Shown here: one piece after another, positions 36,633 to 46,265 of the stretch | How the letters are laid out: every line of letters starts with the position of its first letter | How positions within the stretch are numbered: position 1 is the first letter of the stretch | Origin: an uncultured Opitutia bacterium | GTDB lineage: Bacteria > Verrucomicrobiota > Verrucomicrobiia > Opitutales > Opitutaceae | DNA length: 64,000 nt | Assembly: GCA_903862955.1 (NCBI GenBank) | Contig: CAIPAH010000014.1 | Coordinates: forward strand, 26,379 to 90,378 | Reading direction: 5' to 3' | The notes under the pieces: model-generated | Databases searched by the model: none | Told to the model about the DNA's origin: nothing | Seen by the model: the letters and a program-made list of their open reading frames with translations, nothing else | Position numbers and translations under genes: made by a program

Positions 36633-36925
36633 ATCCCACCAAACGCAACTACCGCGCGACCTTCATCCTCGATAACCGCGGCAAGGAAGACTCCATCGAA
36701 CAGATCATCGAGGGCGTCAAAAAGGACATCGTCGCCGTGCAGGGCGAGGTGACCGCAGTGGACAACATCGGCAAGCGCGACTTCGTGCGCGTGACCGACA
36801 AGAAGCTCACCGGCGCGACCTACGTGCACGTGAGTTTCTCCGCCCCGAGCGACGGCCCGGCCCAGCTGAAGGAGCGTCTCCGCCTCAACAACAGCGTCTA
36901 CCGCACCTTCGTCCAGAGCGCCTGA
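36629..36925 (+). CDS. rpsF: 30S ribosomal protein bS6
   Basis: The 98-residue protein has the bS6 fold pattern: NYRATFILDNRGKEDSIEQI, VQGEVTAVDNIGKRDFVR, and YVHVSFSAPSD. Its ATG overlaps the pth stop. The order rpsF-ssb-rplI seen here is widespread, with rpsR (bS18) missing between ssb and rplI. This suggests bS18 is encoded elsewhere. Confidence 0.94.
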   Translation: MNPTKRNYRATFILDNRGKEDSIEQIIEGVKKDIVAVQGEVTAVDNIGKRDFVRVTDKKLTGATYVHVSFSAPSDGPAQLKERLRLNNSVYRTFVQSA

Positions 36926-36950
36926 CGCCCGGACGGTCGCGCCCCCACCC

Positions 36951-37430
36951 ATGGCCTACCTCAACAAAGTCTTCCTCATCGGCAACCTCACGCGGGACCC
37001 CGAACTGCGGGTCACGCCCAAGGGCACGGCCATTTGCCAGTTTGGCATCGCGGTGAACCGTCAGTTCAAGGACGAGTCCGGCGCGACGCGCGACGAGACG
37101 ACGTTCGTGGACATCGAGGCGTGGGGCAAGCAGGGTGAGCTCGTTTCGAAGTATCTCACCAAGGGCAGCCTCGCGATGGTCGAGGGCCGCCTGAAGCTCG
37201 ACCAGTGGGAGGACAAGACCAGCGGCCAGAAGCGCAGCAAGATCAAGGTCGTCCTCGATAACGTGCAATTTCTCTCCACCCGCGGTGGCGCGGGCGGCGG
37301 CGGTGGCGGCGCAGCTGCCGCTCCAGCCGACGGCATCGACCAGACGACGCCCGAGCGTCATTCACCCCCGCCGCGCGGCAACCCCAAGCCTGCCCCGCAG
37401 GAACACCTCGACGAAGACGTGCCGTTTTGA
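36951..37430 (+). CDS. ssb: Single-stranded DNA-binding protein
   Basis: The 159-residue protein has the OB-fold start NKVFLIGNLTRDPELRVTPKGT, the GKQGELVSKYLTKGSLAMVEG strand, a glycine-rich linker, and the acidic C-terminal tip LDEDVPF that recruits repair and replication proteins. It lies 25 bases after rpsF. Confidence 0.96.
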   Translation: MAYLNKVFLIGNLTRDPELRVTPKGTAICQFGIAVNRQFKDESGATRDETTFVDIEAWGKQGELVSKYLTKGSLAMVEGRLKLDQWEDKTSGQKRSKIKVVLDNVQFLSTRGGAGGGGGGAAAAPADGIDQTTPERHSPPPRGNPKPAPQEHLDEDVPF

Positions 37431-37487
37431 GCCGGCGCAGTCGCTTCCACTTAAACCTTACAGCTTAAAACTTAAACCTAACGTCCC

Positions 37488-37976
37488 ATGGCCAATAGCG
37501 AAATCCTCCTTGTCAAACCCGTCGACGGTCTCGGCGGCGAAGGCGACCAAGTCAAAGTCCGCGCCGGTTACGCGCGCAATTACCTCCTGCCGCGCGGCAT
37601 CGCCGTGCCGTTGACGAGCTCCAACCGCAAGCAGGTCGAGGCGCTGAAGAAGCGCCGCGCCGTGCGTGAGGCGGACGAGCTCACCGGCGCCCGCGAGCTC
37701 GCTGGCCGGCTGGAGAAGACCAACCTGGCCTTTGCCGTGAAGACGGGCGAGGGCGGCAAGATGTTCGGCGCGATCACCGCCACCGACATCCACGACCAGC
37801 TCACCGCCGCCGGCATCACGCTCGAGAAGCGCCGCATCCACCTCCACACGCCGGTCAAGACGCTCGGCAAGCACACCGTGAAGGTGAAGCTCCACCCGGA
37901 AATCACGGTCGACGTCAATTTCGACGTCGTCTCGGAAAACCCGATCGTGCCGACGGCCACCGAGGAAAAGAAGTAA
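37488..37976 (+). CDS. rplI: 50S ribosomal protein bL9
   Basis: The 162-residue protein has the bL9 N-terminal domain (EILLVKPVDGLGGEGDQVKVRAGYARNYLLPRGIA), a central helix, and the C-terminal domain (KMFGAITATDIHDQL, IHLHTPVKTLGKHTVKVKLHPEI). A terminator hairpin follows, which separates this group from dnaB. Confidence 0.96.
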   Translation: MANSEILLVKPVDGLGGEGDQVKVRAGYARNYLLPRGIAVPLTSSNRKQVEALKKRRAVREADELTGARELAGRLEKTNLAFAVKTGEGGKMFGAITATDIHDQLTAAGITLEKRRIHLHTPVKTLGKHTVKVKLHPEITVDVNFDVVSENPIVPTATEEKK

Positions 37977-37994
37977 TCCGGTGCCACTTTGACC

Positions 37995-38029
37995 AAGGGC
38001 CGCGTCGCTGACGCGGCCTTTGTGCTTTT
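37995..38029 (+). terminator. Rho-independent terminator after rplI
   Basis: A stem of ggccgcgtc (37998-38006) and gacgcggcc (38010-38018) with a three-base loop is followed by tttgtgctttt. The strong GC stem and T-rich tail fit an intrinsic terminator between rplI and dnaB. Confidence 0.75.
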
Positions 38030-38096
38030 GGGAACATCTTGTTGAAAACCCTTTGTTGCCGCCCCGCTGCCGCTGCTCCTGACTCGCCTGCGTCCC

Positions 38097-39485
38097 ATGG
38101 CTGAAGACAACGCTCCCGCCCTCCGCCGCGCCGATGCCCCCGCGGCCATGGTGGGACGCATGCCGCCCCACAGCATCGAGGCCGAGGAATACCTGCTCTC
38201 GTGCTGCCTGCTGGACGGCTCGGATTCCATCGCGCGCTGCCTGGAAGCGAAGCTCCCGAGTGCTGCGTTCTACGCGCCTGCCAACCGCCTGATTTACGAG
38301 AAGCTTTGCGAGCTCTACCAAAAGAGCCCGCCGGTGGACGTCGCTGTCCTCGCCGAGGAGCTCAAGACCTCGCGCCAGCTGGAGAGCATCGGCGGTTTCG
38401 CCTACCTGACCCAGATCAGCGGACGGATCCCAACGACGGCGCAGGCGCAATACTTCATCGACAAGGTCCGCGAGCTCTACCTGCTGCGCGAGCTGATCAA
38501 GGTTGCCACCGGCGCGGTGGAGAACTGCTACAGCTACCAGGGCGGGCTCGAGGAGTTCATCGACAAGGTGGAGCAGGACATTTTCCGGGTGACGCAGGAC
38601 CGCGTGTCCGACGCCGCCAAGCCCATGCGCGAGTCCGCTCACGAAGCGGTGAACGTCATCAACAAGATGATGATGAAGAAGGGCGAGCTCACGGGTGTCG
38701 CCTCCGGCTTCAAGGATCTCGACGCGTTGACGTGGGGTTTCCAGCGCGCGGAAATGATCGTGCTCGCGGCGCGGCCCTCGATGGGCAAGACGTCCTTCGC
38801 GCTGAACATCGCCGAGACCGCCGCGATGCCGCGGAAAGGGGAGGGCGTCGCGACGCTGATTTTCTCGCTCGAAATGAGCGCGGCCCAGCTGGCGCTGCGC
38901 ATGCTCTGTTCCCGGGCCCGCATCAACATGAAGCTGCTGCGTGAAGGCTTGCTGTCGAAGAACGGCAACGAGCAGGCGGAGTTGATCAAGGCGGCCGACG
39001 AGTTTTCCAAGTCGCCGCTGTTCATCGACGATTCCAGCCATCTTTCGATCATGGAGCTCCGGGCCAAGGCCCGCCGGGTGCATGCCCGGCACAAGCTGGG
39101 CTTCATCATCATCGACTATCTCCAACTCCTGAGCCCCACCGACCCCCGGGTGCCCCGCGAGCAGCAGGTGGCGGAGGCCTCCCGCGGATTAAAGGCATTG
39201 GCGAAGGAACTCAATTTGCCGGTGCTTGTATTAAGCCAGTTGAACCGAGCATCCGAAAAGGAAAACCGCGCCCCCAGACTTGCTGACTTGCGGGAATCCG
39301 GATCGATCGAACAAGATGCTGACGTTGTACTTATGCTGGCCCGCCCCAAAGACGCAGACGAAAAATTCCAAGTTGCCTCCGACTCAGCCGAGTTAATCGT
39401 TGCTAAGCAACGAAACGGCCCGGTAGGAGAACTAAAGCTCACTTTCCTTCGAGACATCACCCGCTTTGAAAACTTCACTCAGTAA
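38097..39485 (+). CDS. dnaB: Replicative DNA helicase DnaB, with a compositionally different 3' end
   Basis: The 462-residue protein has the DnaB N-domain (PHSIEAEEYLLSCCLLDGS) and RecA-like motor (Walker A ARPSMGKTSFALN, FSLEMSAAQLALRML, IIIDYLQLLSP, VLSQLNRASEKEN, DLRESGSIEQDADVV). It unwinds DNA at the replication fork. The last about 100 codons use many A/T-ending codons (TTA, CTT, GTA, AAA, CGA), unlike the G/C-ending codons before them. The protein sequence there remains normal. The 3' end overlaps the bamA start by 20 bases. Confidence 0.96.
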   Translation: MAEDNAPALRRADAPAAMVGRMPPHSIEAEEYLLSCCLLDGSDSIARCLEAKLPSAAFYAPANRLIYEKLCELYQKSPPVDVAVLAEELKTSRQLESIGGFAYLTQISGRIPTTAQAQYFIDKVRELYLLRELIKVATGAVENCYSYQGGLEEFIDKVEQDIFRVTQDRVSDAAKPMRESAHEAVNVINKMMMKKGELTGVASGFKDLDALTWGFQRAEMIVLAARPSMGKTSFALNIAETAAMPRKGEGVATLIFSLEMSAAQLALRMLCSRARINMKLLREGLLSKNGNEQAELIKAADEFSKSPLFIDDSSHLSIMELRAKARRVHARHKLGFIIIDYLQLLSPTDPRVPREQQVAEASRGLKALAKELNLPVLVLSQLNRASEKENRAPRLADLRESGSIEQDADVVLMLARPKDADEKFQVASDSAELIVAKQRNGPVGELKLTFLRDITRFENFTQ

Positions 39486-41850
39486 CCTGCTGCGGCGGGT
39501 CACAGGTTCCTGCCTTGTCCCTTGTTTGCTCCTCGCCGTGGCCGGCACGCCGGTTGTTGCCCAGGAAGCACCTGCTGCCGCCGCCTCGCAGACCCCGGCG
39601 CCGGTTTACCACGTGGGCACCGTGACCGTGAAGTTTATCGGCACTGCCATTGTCAATGAACAGGTTGTGCGCGCCAACATGCAGGTGCGCGAGGGCGGCG
39701 AGATCGACTCGACCATGATCGATCGCGACATCCGCTCGTTGTATAAGACCGGCCTGTTCGAGCTGATAGAAATCAAGCAGGAGCCGGTTCGCGGCCTCAA
39801 CACGCTCAACCTCGTCGTTGAGCTCACGTCCAAATACCGCGTGCTCGCCGTCCGTTTCGAGGGCAACAAGGAGTTCAAATCGGGCAAGCTCGAGAAGGAG
39901 GTCAAGACCCGGCCCAACACGTCCCTGGACGAACGCCAGGTAAAAGACGACGCCGAGAAGCTCCGCGTCTTCTACCAAAAGAAGGGCTACAATCAGGTCT
40001 CGATCAATTACTCCATCGAGCGCAATCGCGCCACCAGCTTCGGCACCGTCACGTTCAAGGTGCGGGAAGGCCCGAAGGTGCGCGTCTCGCTCGTCAAGTT
40101 CACCGGCAATGCGCACATCGCGGCCAAGCACCTCATCGGCGAGATGGAAATCCGCAAATGGAACATGTGGTCCTGGCTGACGGACACGGGCGTGTTCAAG
40201 GACGAGGACTTCGATGACGACTTGGAAAAGCTCCGCGACTTCTACCGCGAACAGGGCTACCTCGACGTGGATATCCAGCCGGACAAGGTCACCTTCGACT
40301 ATCCCAAGATCAACCGGCTGGTCATCACCATCGCGATCACGGAAGGGCGGCGCTACCGCATCGGCGACATTTCCATCTCCGGCAGCAAGCTGCACCCGGA
40401 AGCCCTGTTGAAGCGCGTGCTCCGCCAGAAGAGCGGCGCGATCTTCAGTCCCTCCAAGATCGACAAGGACCGCGAGCGGCTGGAGGAATTCTACGGTCGC
40501 GACGGTCATTTGGAGACGCAGGTGCAGCTCACCCGCAAGTCGAACATCACCACGGGCAACATTGACCTCGTTTACCAGGTCAACGAGAGCGAAAAGTTCA
40601 CCGTCGAGTCCATCGTCATCGAGGGCAACTCCAAGACCAAGTCCACGGTCATCCTGCGCGAACTGACGCTGGGACCGGGCGACGTGTTCAACACCGTCAG
40701 CGAAAAGATCAGTCGGTTGCGCCTTGAGAACACGCGGTTCTTCGACGACGTGAGCGTGACGCCGCAGGACACCAACATCCCAGGCCGCCGTAACCTGCGC
40801 ATCGCGGTCAAGGAAGGCCGCACGGGCAATCTCACCTTCGGCGCGGGCTTCAGCTCGCTGGAGCGGGCGAGCATTTTTGCCGAGGTGTCCCAGTCCAATT
40901 TCGACCTCTTCAACCGTCGTTCCCTCTTCCAAGGCGATGGCCAGAAATTCCGTCTCCGCCTCCAGCTCGGCCAGGTGTCGAGCGAGGCGGTGTTGACGTT
41001 TGAAGAGCCCTGGCTGTTCCAGCGCGAACTCGCGCTCGGCTTCAACTTATTCCGCACCAGCTCGGACTACGCCCAGGTTTACTACCGCGAAGTCGACACG
41101 GGCGCCACGGTCTACCTTCGGAAACGCCTGTTCGAGCTGGTCGAAGGCACGCTCTCGTACACGGCGGAGGTCATTACCATTGATAACATCGCTTCCGGCG
41201 CCGACGCCACCATCCAGGCCCTGGCCGGCAACAACACCGTTTCCCGGGTGGGCTTCACGCTCCTGCGGGACACCCGGGACAAGATCATCAACACGACCCA
41301 GGGTAACTATTTCACCGCCACGGTGGCCGTCGCCGGCGGGCCGCTTGGCGGCGACGAGAACGACTACCGCCTGGAACTCCGTACGTCGCAGTTCTTCCAG
41401 GTGTTCGAAACCCACTCCCAGGTCCTCAGCTTGATCGCCCGCGGCGGCGTGATTGAGCAATTCGGCTCCAGCGTCGACGTGCCCTACTATTCGAAATTCT
41501 ACCTCGGCGGTCCCAGCGACCTGCGCGGCTTTGAATACCATGACGTCGGCCCGAAGGTGGGCGGCTCGGCGAATGTGCCGATTGGTGGCAAAACCTACGG
41601 CTTCTTCAGTGCGGAATACCAATTCGACATCGTGAGCCCGGTCCGCTTCGCCCTCTTCTATGACGCAGGTTTCGTCAATGCCGGCGCTTACGACTTCAGT
41701 CCCGCCCACTACAACGACAACTTCGGCGTGGGCTTGCACCTGTTCGTGGCCGGCTCCCCGCTGGCCCTGGACTTCGGCATCCCACTGACGACCGACAAAT
41801 ACAACAAGAAGGGAAATCAGTTCAATTTTTCCTTTGGCACGCGCTATTGA
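39466..41850 (+). CDS. bamA: Outer-membrane protein assembly factor BamA
   Basis: The 794-residue protein begins at a TTG inside dnaB, followed by a signal peptide (LVPCLLLAVAGTPVVAQE). Five POTRA-like modules follow (first near VKFIGTAIVNEQVVRANM), then a 16-strand barrel with the GGPSDLRGFEY (RGF) lid motif and a C-terminal aromatic F-N-F-S-F-G-T-R-Y. It inserts beta-barrel proteins in the outer membrane. It is followed by ompH and lpxD, the normal order in Gram-negatives. Confidence 0.95.
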   Translation: MKTSLSNLLRRVTGSCLVPCLLLAVAGTPVVAQEAPAAAASQTPAPVYHVGTVTVKFIGTAIVNEQVVRANMQVREGGEIDSTMIDRDIRSLYKTGLFELIEIKQEPVRGLNTLNLVVELTSKYRVLAVRFEGNKEFKSGKLEKEVKTRPNTSLDERQVKDDAEKLRVFYQKKGYNQVSINYSIERNRATSFGTVTFKVREGPKVRVSLVKFTGNAHIAAKHLIGEMEIRKWNMWSWLTDTGVFKDEDFDDDLEKLRDFYREQGYLDVDIQPDKVTFDYPKINRLVITIAITEGRRYRIGDISISGSKLHPEALLKRVLRQKSGAIFSPSKIDKDRERLEEFYGRDGHLETQVQLTRKSNITTGNIDLVYQVNESEKFTVESIVIEGNSKTKSTVILRELTLGPGDVFNTVSEKISRLRLENTRFFDDVSVTPQDTNIPGRRNLRIAVKEGRTGNLTFGAGFSSLERASIFAEVSQSNFDLFNRRSLFQGDGQKFRLRLQLGQVSSEAVLTFEEPWLFQRELALGFNLFRTSSDYAQVYYREVDTGATVYLRKRLFELVEGTLSYTAEVITIDNIASGADATIQALAGNNTVSRVGFTLLRDTRDKIINTTQGNYFTATVAVAGGPLGGDENDYRLELRTSQFFQVFETHSQVLSLIARGGVIEQFGSSVDVPYYSKFYLGGPSDLRGFEYHDVGPKVGGSANVPIGGKTYGFFSAEYQFDIVSPVRFALFYDAGFVNAGAYDFSPAHYNDNFGVGLHLFVAGSPLALDFGIPLTTDKYNKKGNQFNFSFGTRY

Positions 41851-41890
41851 TTTACCCTAGGCTCAGCAGCTCTTTCCCCTCTATCCATCC

Positions 41891-42562
41891 ATGAAAAACA
41901 CCATCCAAACCCTGCTGGCTCTCTCCGCCTTCGGCGCCGCGACCCTCTGCGCGTCGGCCCAGCCGGCCCCCAAAATCCTCGTTGTCGACCTCGGTACGTT
42001 GTTCGACAGCCACTATAAGACCGAGGAGCAGGGCGCCAAGCTCCGCGCCGACGAGGCCAAGGCCCAGGAAGAGCTGGACCGCCTGAACAAGGAAGGCAAC
42101 GCGATGGTCGAAAAGTATAAGGAGCTCGCGGCGTCCGCCGACAATCCGATGCTCGCCCCCGAGGCCAAGTCCAAGTCCCAGGGCGATGCCCAGAAGGTGC
42201 TCGCGGATATCCGCGCCAAGCAGACCGAGGTGCAGACCTTCCAGCAGAACACCCGGAATTCGCTCCAGCAGCGCATGAAGGCCTTCCATGACCTGATGCT
42301 CGCCGAGATCAGCAAGGTCGCCATCGACATCGCCAAGAGCAAGGGCTGCAACCTCCTGATCGACAAGTCGGGCCTGACGCTCAACGGCGTCTCCAGCATC
42401 GTCTACGCCGATCCCGATTACGACATCACCCCCGAGGTGCTGAAGGTGATCAACAAGGACCGCCCCGCCACCGCCCCGACGCTCCCGTCCGCGCTGGCGC
42501 CCACGTCCGCGCCGGCCTCGGATTCGCCGAACATCACCCTGCCCGGGGTGAAGAAGCCGTAA
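41891..42562 (+). CDS. skp: OmpH/Skp-family periplasmic chaperone
   Basis: The 223-residue protein has a signal peptide ([21 protein letters not shown]), then an OmpH domain with charged long helices ([27 protein letters not shown]) and the motif [20 protein letters not shown]. Skp proteins hold unfolded outer-membrane proteins for BamA. The C-terminal about 30 residues are a Pro/Ala/Thr extension. It is separated from bamA by 40 bases and followed by a strong terminator. Confidence 0.93.
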   Translation: MKNTIQTLLALSAFGAATLCASAQPAPKILVVDLGTLFDSHYKTEEQGAKLRADEAKAQEELDRLNKEGNAMVEKYKELAASADNPMLAPEAKSKSQGDAQKVLADIRAKQTEVQTFQQNTRNSLQQRMKAFHDLMLAEISKVAIDIAKSKGCNLLIDKSGLTLNGVSSIVYADPDYDITPEVLKVINKDRPATAPTLPSALAPTSAPASDSPNITLPGVKKP

Positions 42563-42590
42563 GCCACGGACCGAAATTTCGTTTGGATCG

Positions 42591-42625
42591 ACCCCCGTTC
42601 CTCACCGGAACGGGGGTTTGTTTTT
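42591..42625 (+). terminator. Rho-independent terminator after skp
   Basis: A perfect 11-base stem, acccccgttcc (42591-42601) with ggaacgggggt (42607-42617), a 5-base loop and a TTGTTTTT tail form a strong intrinsic terminator. Confidence 0.9.
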
Positions 42626-42665
42626 GAGGCATTGCGCCCCTCGCGGAAAATTCCCACGCTCCGGC

Positions 42666-43703
42666 ATGCAGGTTTCCTTCACGGCTGCCGAACTTCTCGC
42701 CATCGCCCAACCGAAGCAGACGCGCGGGGGCACGTCCGAAACCGTGCGGGGCCTCGCCGCCCTGGGCACCGCCGGTCCCGGTGAGCTGACTTTCCTGGGC
42801 AATGCCAAGTATCGCAGCGAAGTGGCCGCCACCCGCGCATCGGTGGTGCTGCTGCCCCTCGACTACGACGGCCAGCCCCAGCCCAACCAGCTCTTCCTGC
42901 TGGTCGACAATCCCTCCGTTGCCCTGGCCAGGTTTTGCTCGCGCTTGGAGCAGCTCCTATGGCCCAAACCAGCGCCGGGCATCCACCCCTCGGCGTCGGT
43001 CGCCCTGGGCGCGACAATCGCTCTGTCTGCCACCGTTGGACCCCTGTGCGTGGTCGAGGAAGGCGCCGTGGTGGGCGACCGCTCGCACCTGCAGGCGCAG
43101 GTGTTTGTGGGCCGCGGGGCCACGATCGGGCAGGATTGTTGGCTGATGCCGGGCGTGATCCTGGCCGCCGACTGCAGCCTGCGCAACCGGGTCCGCCTGC
43201 AGCCCGGCGTGATCGTGGGCTCGGATGGCTTTGGCTATGAGTTCGTCAAGGGCCGGCATGAAAAGGTGCCGCAGGTCGGCTCGGTTTTGATCGAGGACGA
43301 CGTCGAAATCGGCGCCAACTCCACGCTGGATCGCGCGCGTTTCAGCCGCACGGTGATCGGCGAGGGCACGAAGATCGATAACCTCGTCCAGGTCGCCCAC
43401 AACGTGGTCATCGGCAAGCATGTCATTCTCTGCGCGCAGGTGGGCATCTCCGGCAGCACCACGATCGGCGACTATGCCGTGCTGGGTGGACAGGCCGGCA
43501 TCGGCGGACATATCACGATCGGGGCCAAGGCCAAGATCGGCGGCCAGGCGGGGGTTTCCTTCGACGTCGAGCCGGGCGCCTACCTGAACGGCACGCCGGC
43601 CATGCCGTATATGCTGGGCCAGCGACTGGAAGTTCTTCACCGCAAGCTGCCCGAGCTGTTCAAACGGGTGGACGGGTTGGAGAAATTACTGGCGCAGCGT
43701 TAG
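42666..43703 (+). CDS. lpxD: UDP-3-O-acylglucosamine N-acyltransferase
   Basis: Starting at [10 protein letters not shown] gives 345 residues. The N-terminal domain precedes a left-handed beta-helix of hexapeptide repeats ([21 protein letters not shown] onward). It includes the catalytic-histidine stretch [13 protein letters not shown] and [18 protein letters not shown]. It adds the second acyl chain in lipid A synthesis, confirming an LPS outer membrane. The longer frame from 42618 crosses the terminator region. Confidence 0.95.
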   Translation: MQVSFTAAELLAIAQPKQTRGGTSETVRGLAALGTAGPGELTFLGNAKYRSEVAATRASVVLLPLDYDGQPQPNQLFLLVDNPSVALARFCSRLEQLLWPKPAPGIHPSASVALGATIALSATVGPLCVVEEGAVVGDRSHLQAQVFVGRGATIGQDCWLMPGVILAADCSLRNRVRLQPGVIVGSDGFGYEFVKGRHEKVPQVGSVLIEDDVEIGANSTLDRARFSRTVIGEGTKIDNLVQVAHNVVIGKHVILCAQVGISGSTTIGDYAVLGGQAGIGGHITIGAKAKIGGQAGVSFDVEPGAYLNGTPAMPYMLGQRLEVLHRKLPELFKRVDGLEKLLAQR

Positions 43704-43745
43704 AAAAGACTTCCGCCTCGGCCGGTTCGTCACCAGCTTGCCGGC

Positions 43746-44696
43746 ATGGGCGAATCGCGGCTGAAAATCTTCTCCGGCAACTCCAACCGTCCTCTCGCTG
43801 AGGAAATGTGCGCGTCGATTGGCGTGCCCCTGGGCGAGGCCACCGTCACCAGCTTTCCCGACGGCGAAAGCTTCGTGAAGATCAACGAGAACGTCCGCGG
43901 TCACGACGTCTACATCATCCAGTCGACGTGCCCGCCGACGAATCATCACCTGATGGAGCTGCTCATCATGATTGACGCCGCCCGCCGGGCGTCGGCGCAG
44001 CGCATCACCGCCGTGCTGCCGTTCTACGGCTACGCGCGCCAGGACCGCAAGGACCAGCCCCGCGTGCCGATCACGGCCAAGCTCGTGGCCAATCTCCTCG
44101 TCGCGGCGGGGGCCACGCGCATCCTCACGATGGACCTGCACAGCCAGCAGATTCAGGGCTTTTTCGACATCCCGGTTGACCACCTCTTCGCGTCGCCGGT
44201 GTTCTTCGAGTATCTCAGCAAGCAGAAGCGCGACCGTCCGCTGGTCGTGTGCTCTCCCGACGTGGGTGGCATGAAGATGGCGTCCGCCTATGCCGACACC
44301 ATGGGCGCGGCCCTCGCGCTGGTGGCCAAGAAGCGCAAGAGCGCCACGACCGTCGAGGCCATGAACCTCGTGGGTGAGGTCGAGGGCTGCGACGTGCTGA
44401 TGGTGGACGACATCACCGAAACCGCGGGCACCCTGACGGCGGCCGCCAAGATCCTCCGGGACCACGGCGCGGCCCGCATCACCGCGGCCGTCAGCCACTG
44501 CATCCTCAACGACGTCGCCCTCGAGCGCCTGCGGTCCGGGATCATCGACGAGCTCATCACCACGAATTCCACGCCCATCGACACCCAGGGCCTGCCCATC
44601 ACGGTGCTGAGCATCGCGAAGCTGCTCGGCCAGGCGATCGTCCGCATCAACGGCAACGAGAGCGTCACCGGCCTTTTCCGCATCAAGGGGTTTTGA
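43746..44696 (+). CDS. prs: Ribose-phosphate pyrophosphokinase
   Basis: The 316-residue protein has all Prs hallmarks: LKIFSGNSNRPLAEEMC, FPDGESFVKINENVRG, PFYGYARQDRKDQPR, the PRPP loop DDITETAGTLT, and C-terminal VTGLFRIKGF. It makes PRPP from ribose-5-phosphate and ATP for nucleotide synthesis. It lies 42 bases after lpxD. Confidence 0.96.
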   Translation: MGESRLKIFSGNSNRPLAEEMCASIGVPLGEATVTSFPDGESFVKINENVRGHDVYIIQSTCPPTNHHLMELLIMIDAARRASAQRITAVLPFYGYARQDRKDQPRVPITAKLVANLLVAAGATRILTMDLHSQQIQGFFDIPVDHLFASPVFFEYLSKQKRDRPLVVCSPDVGGMKMASAYADTMGAALALVAKKRKSATTVEAMNLVGEVEGCDVLMVDDITETAGTLTAAAKILRDHGAARITAAVSHCILNDVALERLRSGIIDELITTNSTPIDTQGLPITVLSIAKLLGQAIVRINGNESVTGLFRIKGF

Positions 44697-44811
44697 GGCT
44701 GGGAAGGGCTTCGGCCGGTGCCTACGGCCCGCTCCGGGAGCTCGAGCGCGTTCAGCAGGGGATTGCGGGCGGGAACTTTTCGCTCTAACCTCTTGTCCGC
44801 CTGTTTTCTCC

Positions 44812-46221
44812 ATGAAATCCCATTCGTTCCCCCGCGCGCTGGTCCTCGCCGCCGCATTCACCGCGTGCAGTTATTCGCTCTTCGCCACGCCCGCCGCACC
44901 CGCCAAGAAGCCCGTCCTGCACATCGACAACAGCCCGGTGAATGATGGCCACTCAGCGGTGGTGACGAGCTATGCGGACGTGGTCGAGCCGGTGCAGAAA
45001 GCCGTCGTTTCCGTCTATTCCAAGAAGACCGTTCGCGAGCACGTTTCGGCCAATCCGATGCTGCGGCAGTTCTTCGGCGACATCCCGGACCAGGAACAGG
45101 AACGCAAGGAGGAGGGTTTGGGCTCGGGCGTGATCATTTCCCCGGACGGCTACATTCTCACCAACAACCACGTCGTCGAAGGCGCGGACGAGCTCAAGGT
45201 GGGCTTGTCCGACGACCGTGAATTCATCGCCAAGGTCATCGGCACCGACCCGAAGACCGACGTGGCGGTGATCAAAATCGAAGCCGAAAATCTTCCGACC
45301 ATCACGCTGGCGGACAGCGACAAGCTCCGCGTGGGCGACGTGGTCTTTGCCGTGGGCAACCCCCTCGGCGTCGGCCAAACGGTCACCTCGGGCATTGTTT
45401 CGGCCAAGGGACGCAACCAGCTCGGCCTGCTGGAAAATGGTTACGAGAGCTTCATCCAGACCGATGCCGCGATCAACATGGGCAACTCCGGCGGCGCGCT
45501 GGTGGACGCCAAGGGCCGCTTGGTCGGCATCAACAGCGCGATCATTTCCACCTCCCGCGGCAGCATCGGCCTTGGTTTCGCCATCCCCATCAACTTGGCG
45601 TCGTCCGTCCTGCAGAGCCTGATCGAGACCGGCACGGTGACCCGGGGCTTCCTTGGCGTTTCCGCCCAAACCGTCCCGGCCGAGGACGCGGAGGCACTCC
45701 GCCTGCCGAAGGGCACGCACGGAACCATGATCACCGATGTCACGCCCGGGTCCCCCGCCGAGAAGGCCGGTCTCAAACGCGGCGACGTCGTGCTATCCTA
45801 CAACGGCCGGACCGCGACCACCTGGGAGGAACTTCGCCTGATGATCGCGGAAACCATGCCCGGGACGAAGGTGAAGCTGGCGGTCTCCCGCGACGGCAAG
45901 CCGCTTTCGTTCGAGGCGTCGCTGGACAAGTTTGACGAAAAGCCCGACGAGCTCATTCCCGGCGTCAATGCCACGGTCCTCACGCCCGATCTGCGCCGCC
46001 GCCTGGTAATCCCGACGCGGTTCAGCGGCCTGCTGATCACCTCCGTGGACGAGAACTCGCCCTATCGCGAACAGCTCATCCCCAACATCCTCATTGTGCA
46101 GATTGACCGGGAGGACGTCACGGACCTGGCCTCCGCGAAGGCGGCGCTCACGCCGGGGCGGCACATGATGTATGTGTTCTTCCGCGGCGCGCTGCGCGTG
46201 CTGCGCATCGAGATCCTCTGA
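44812..46221 (+). CDS. degP: HtrA/DegP-family periplasmic serine protease
   Basis: The 469-residue protein has a signal peptide (LVLAAAFTACSYSLFA), a trypsin-like protease domain with H (TNNHVVEG), D (KTDVAVIKI) and S (NMGNSGGAL), and two PDZ domains. The first starts at RGFLGVSAQTVPAEDA; the second covers GLLITSVDENSPYREQL. It degrades or refolds damaged envelope proteins. It is one gene after prs and converges with pyrE. Confidence 0.95.
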   Translation: MKSHSFPRALVLAAAFTACSYSLFATPAAPAKKPVLHIDNSPVNDGHSAVVTSYADVVEPVQKAVVSVYSKKTVREHVSANPMLRQFFGDIPDQEQERKEEGLGSGVIISPDGYILTNNHVVEGADELKVGLSDDREFIAKVIGTDPKTDVAVIKIEAENLPTITLADSDKLRVGDVVFAVGNPLGVGQTVTSGIVSAKGRNQLGLLENGYESFIQTDAAINMGNSGGALVDAKGRLVGINSAIISTSRGSIGLGFAIPINLASSVLQSLIETGTVTRGFLGVSAQTVPAEDAEALRLPKGTHGTMITDVTPGSPAEKAGLKRGDVVLSYNGRTATTWEELRLMIAETMPGTKVKLAVSRDGKPLSFEASLDKFDEKPDELIPGVNATVLTPDLRRRLVIPTRFSGLLITSVDENSPYREQLIPNILIVQIDREDVTDLASAKAALTPGRHMMYVFFRGALRVLRIEIL

Positions 46222-46265
46222 CCGTTTCCCAGGCCGCACGGCCCACGCCGTGCCGGCCGGCGGCG

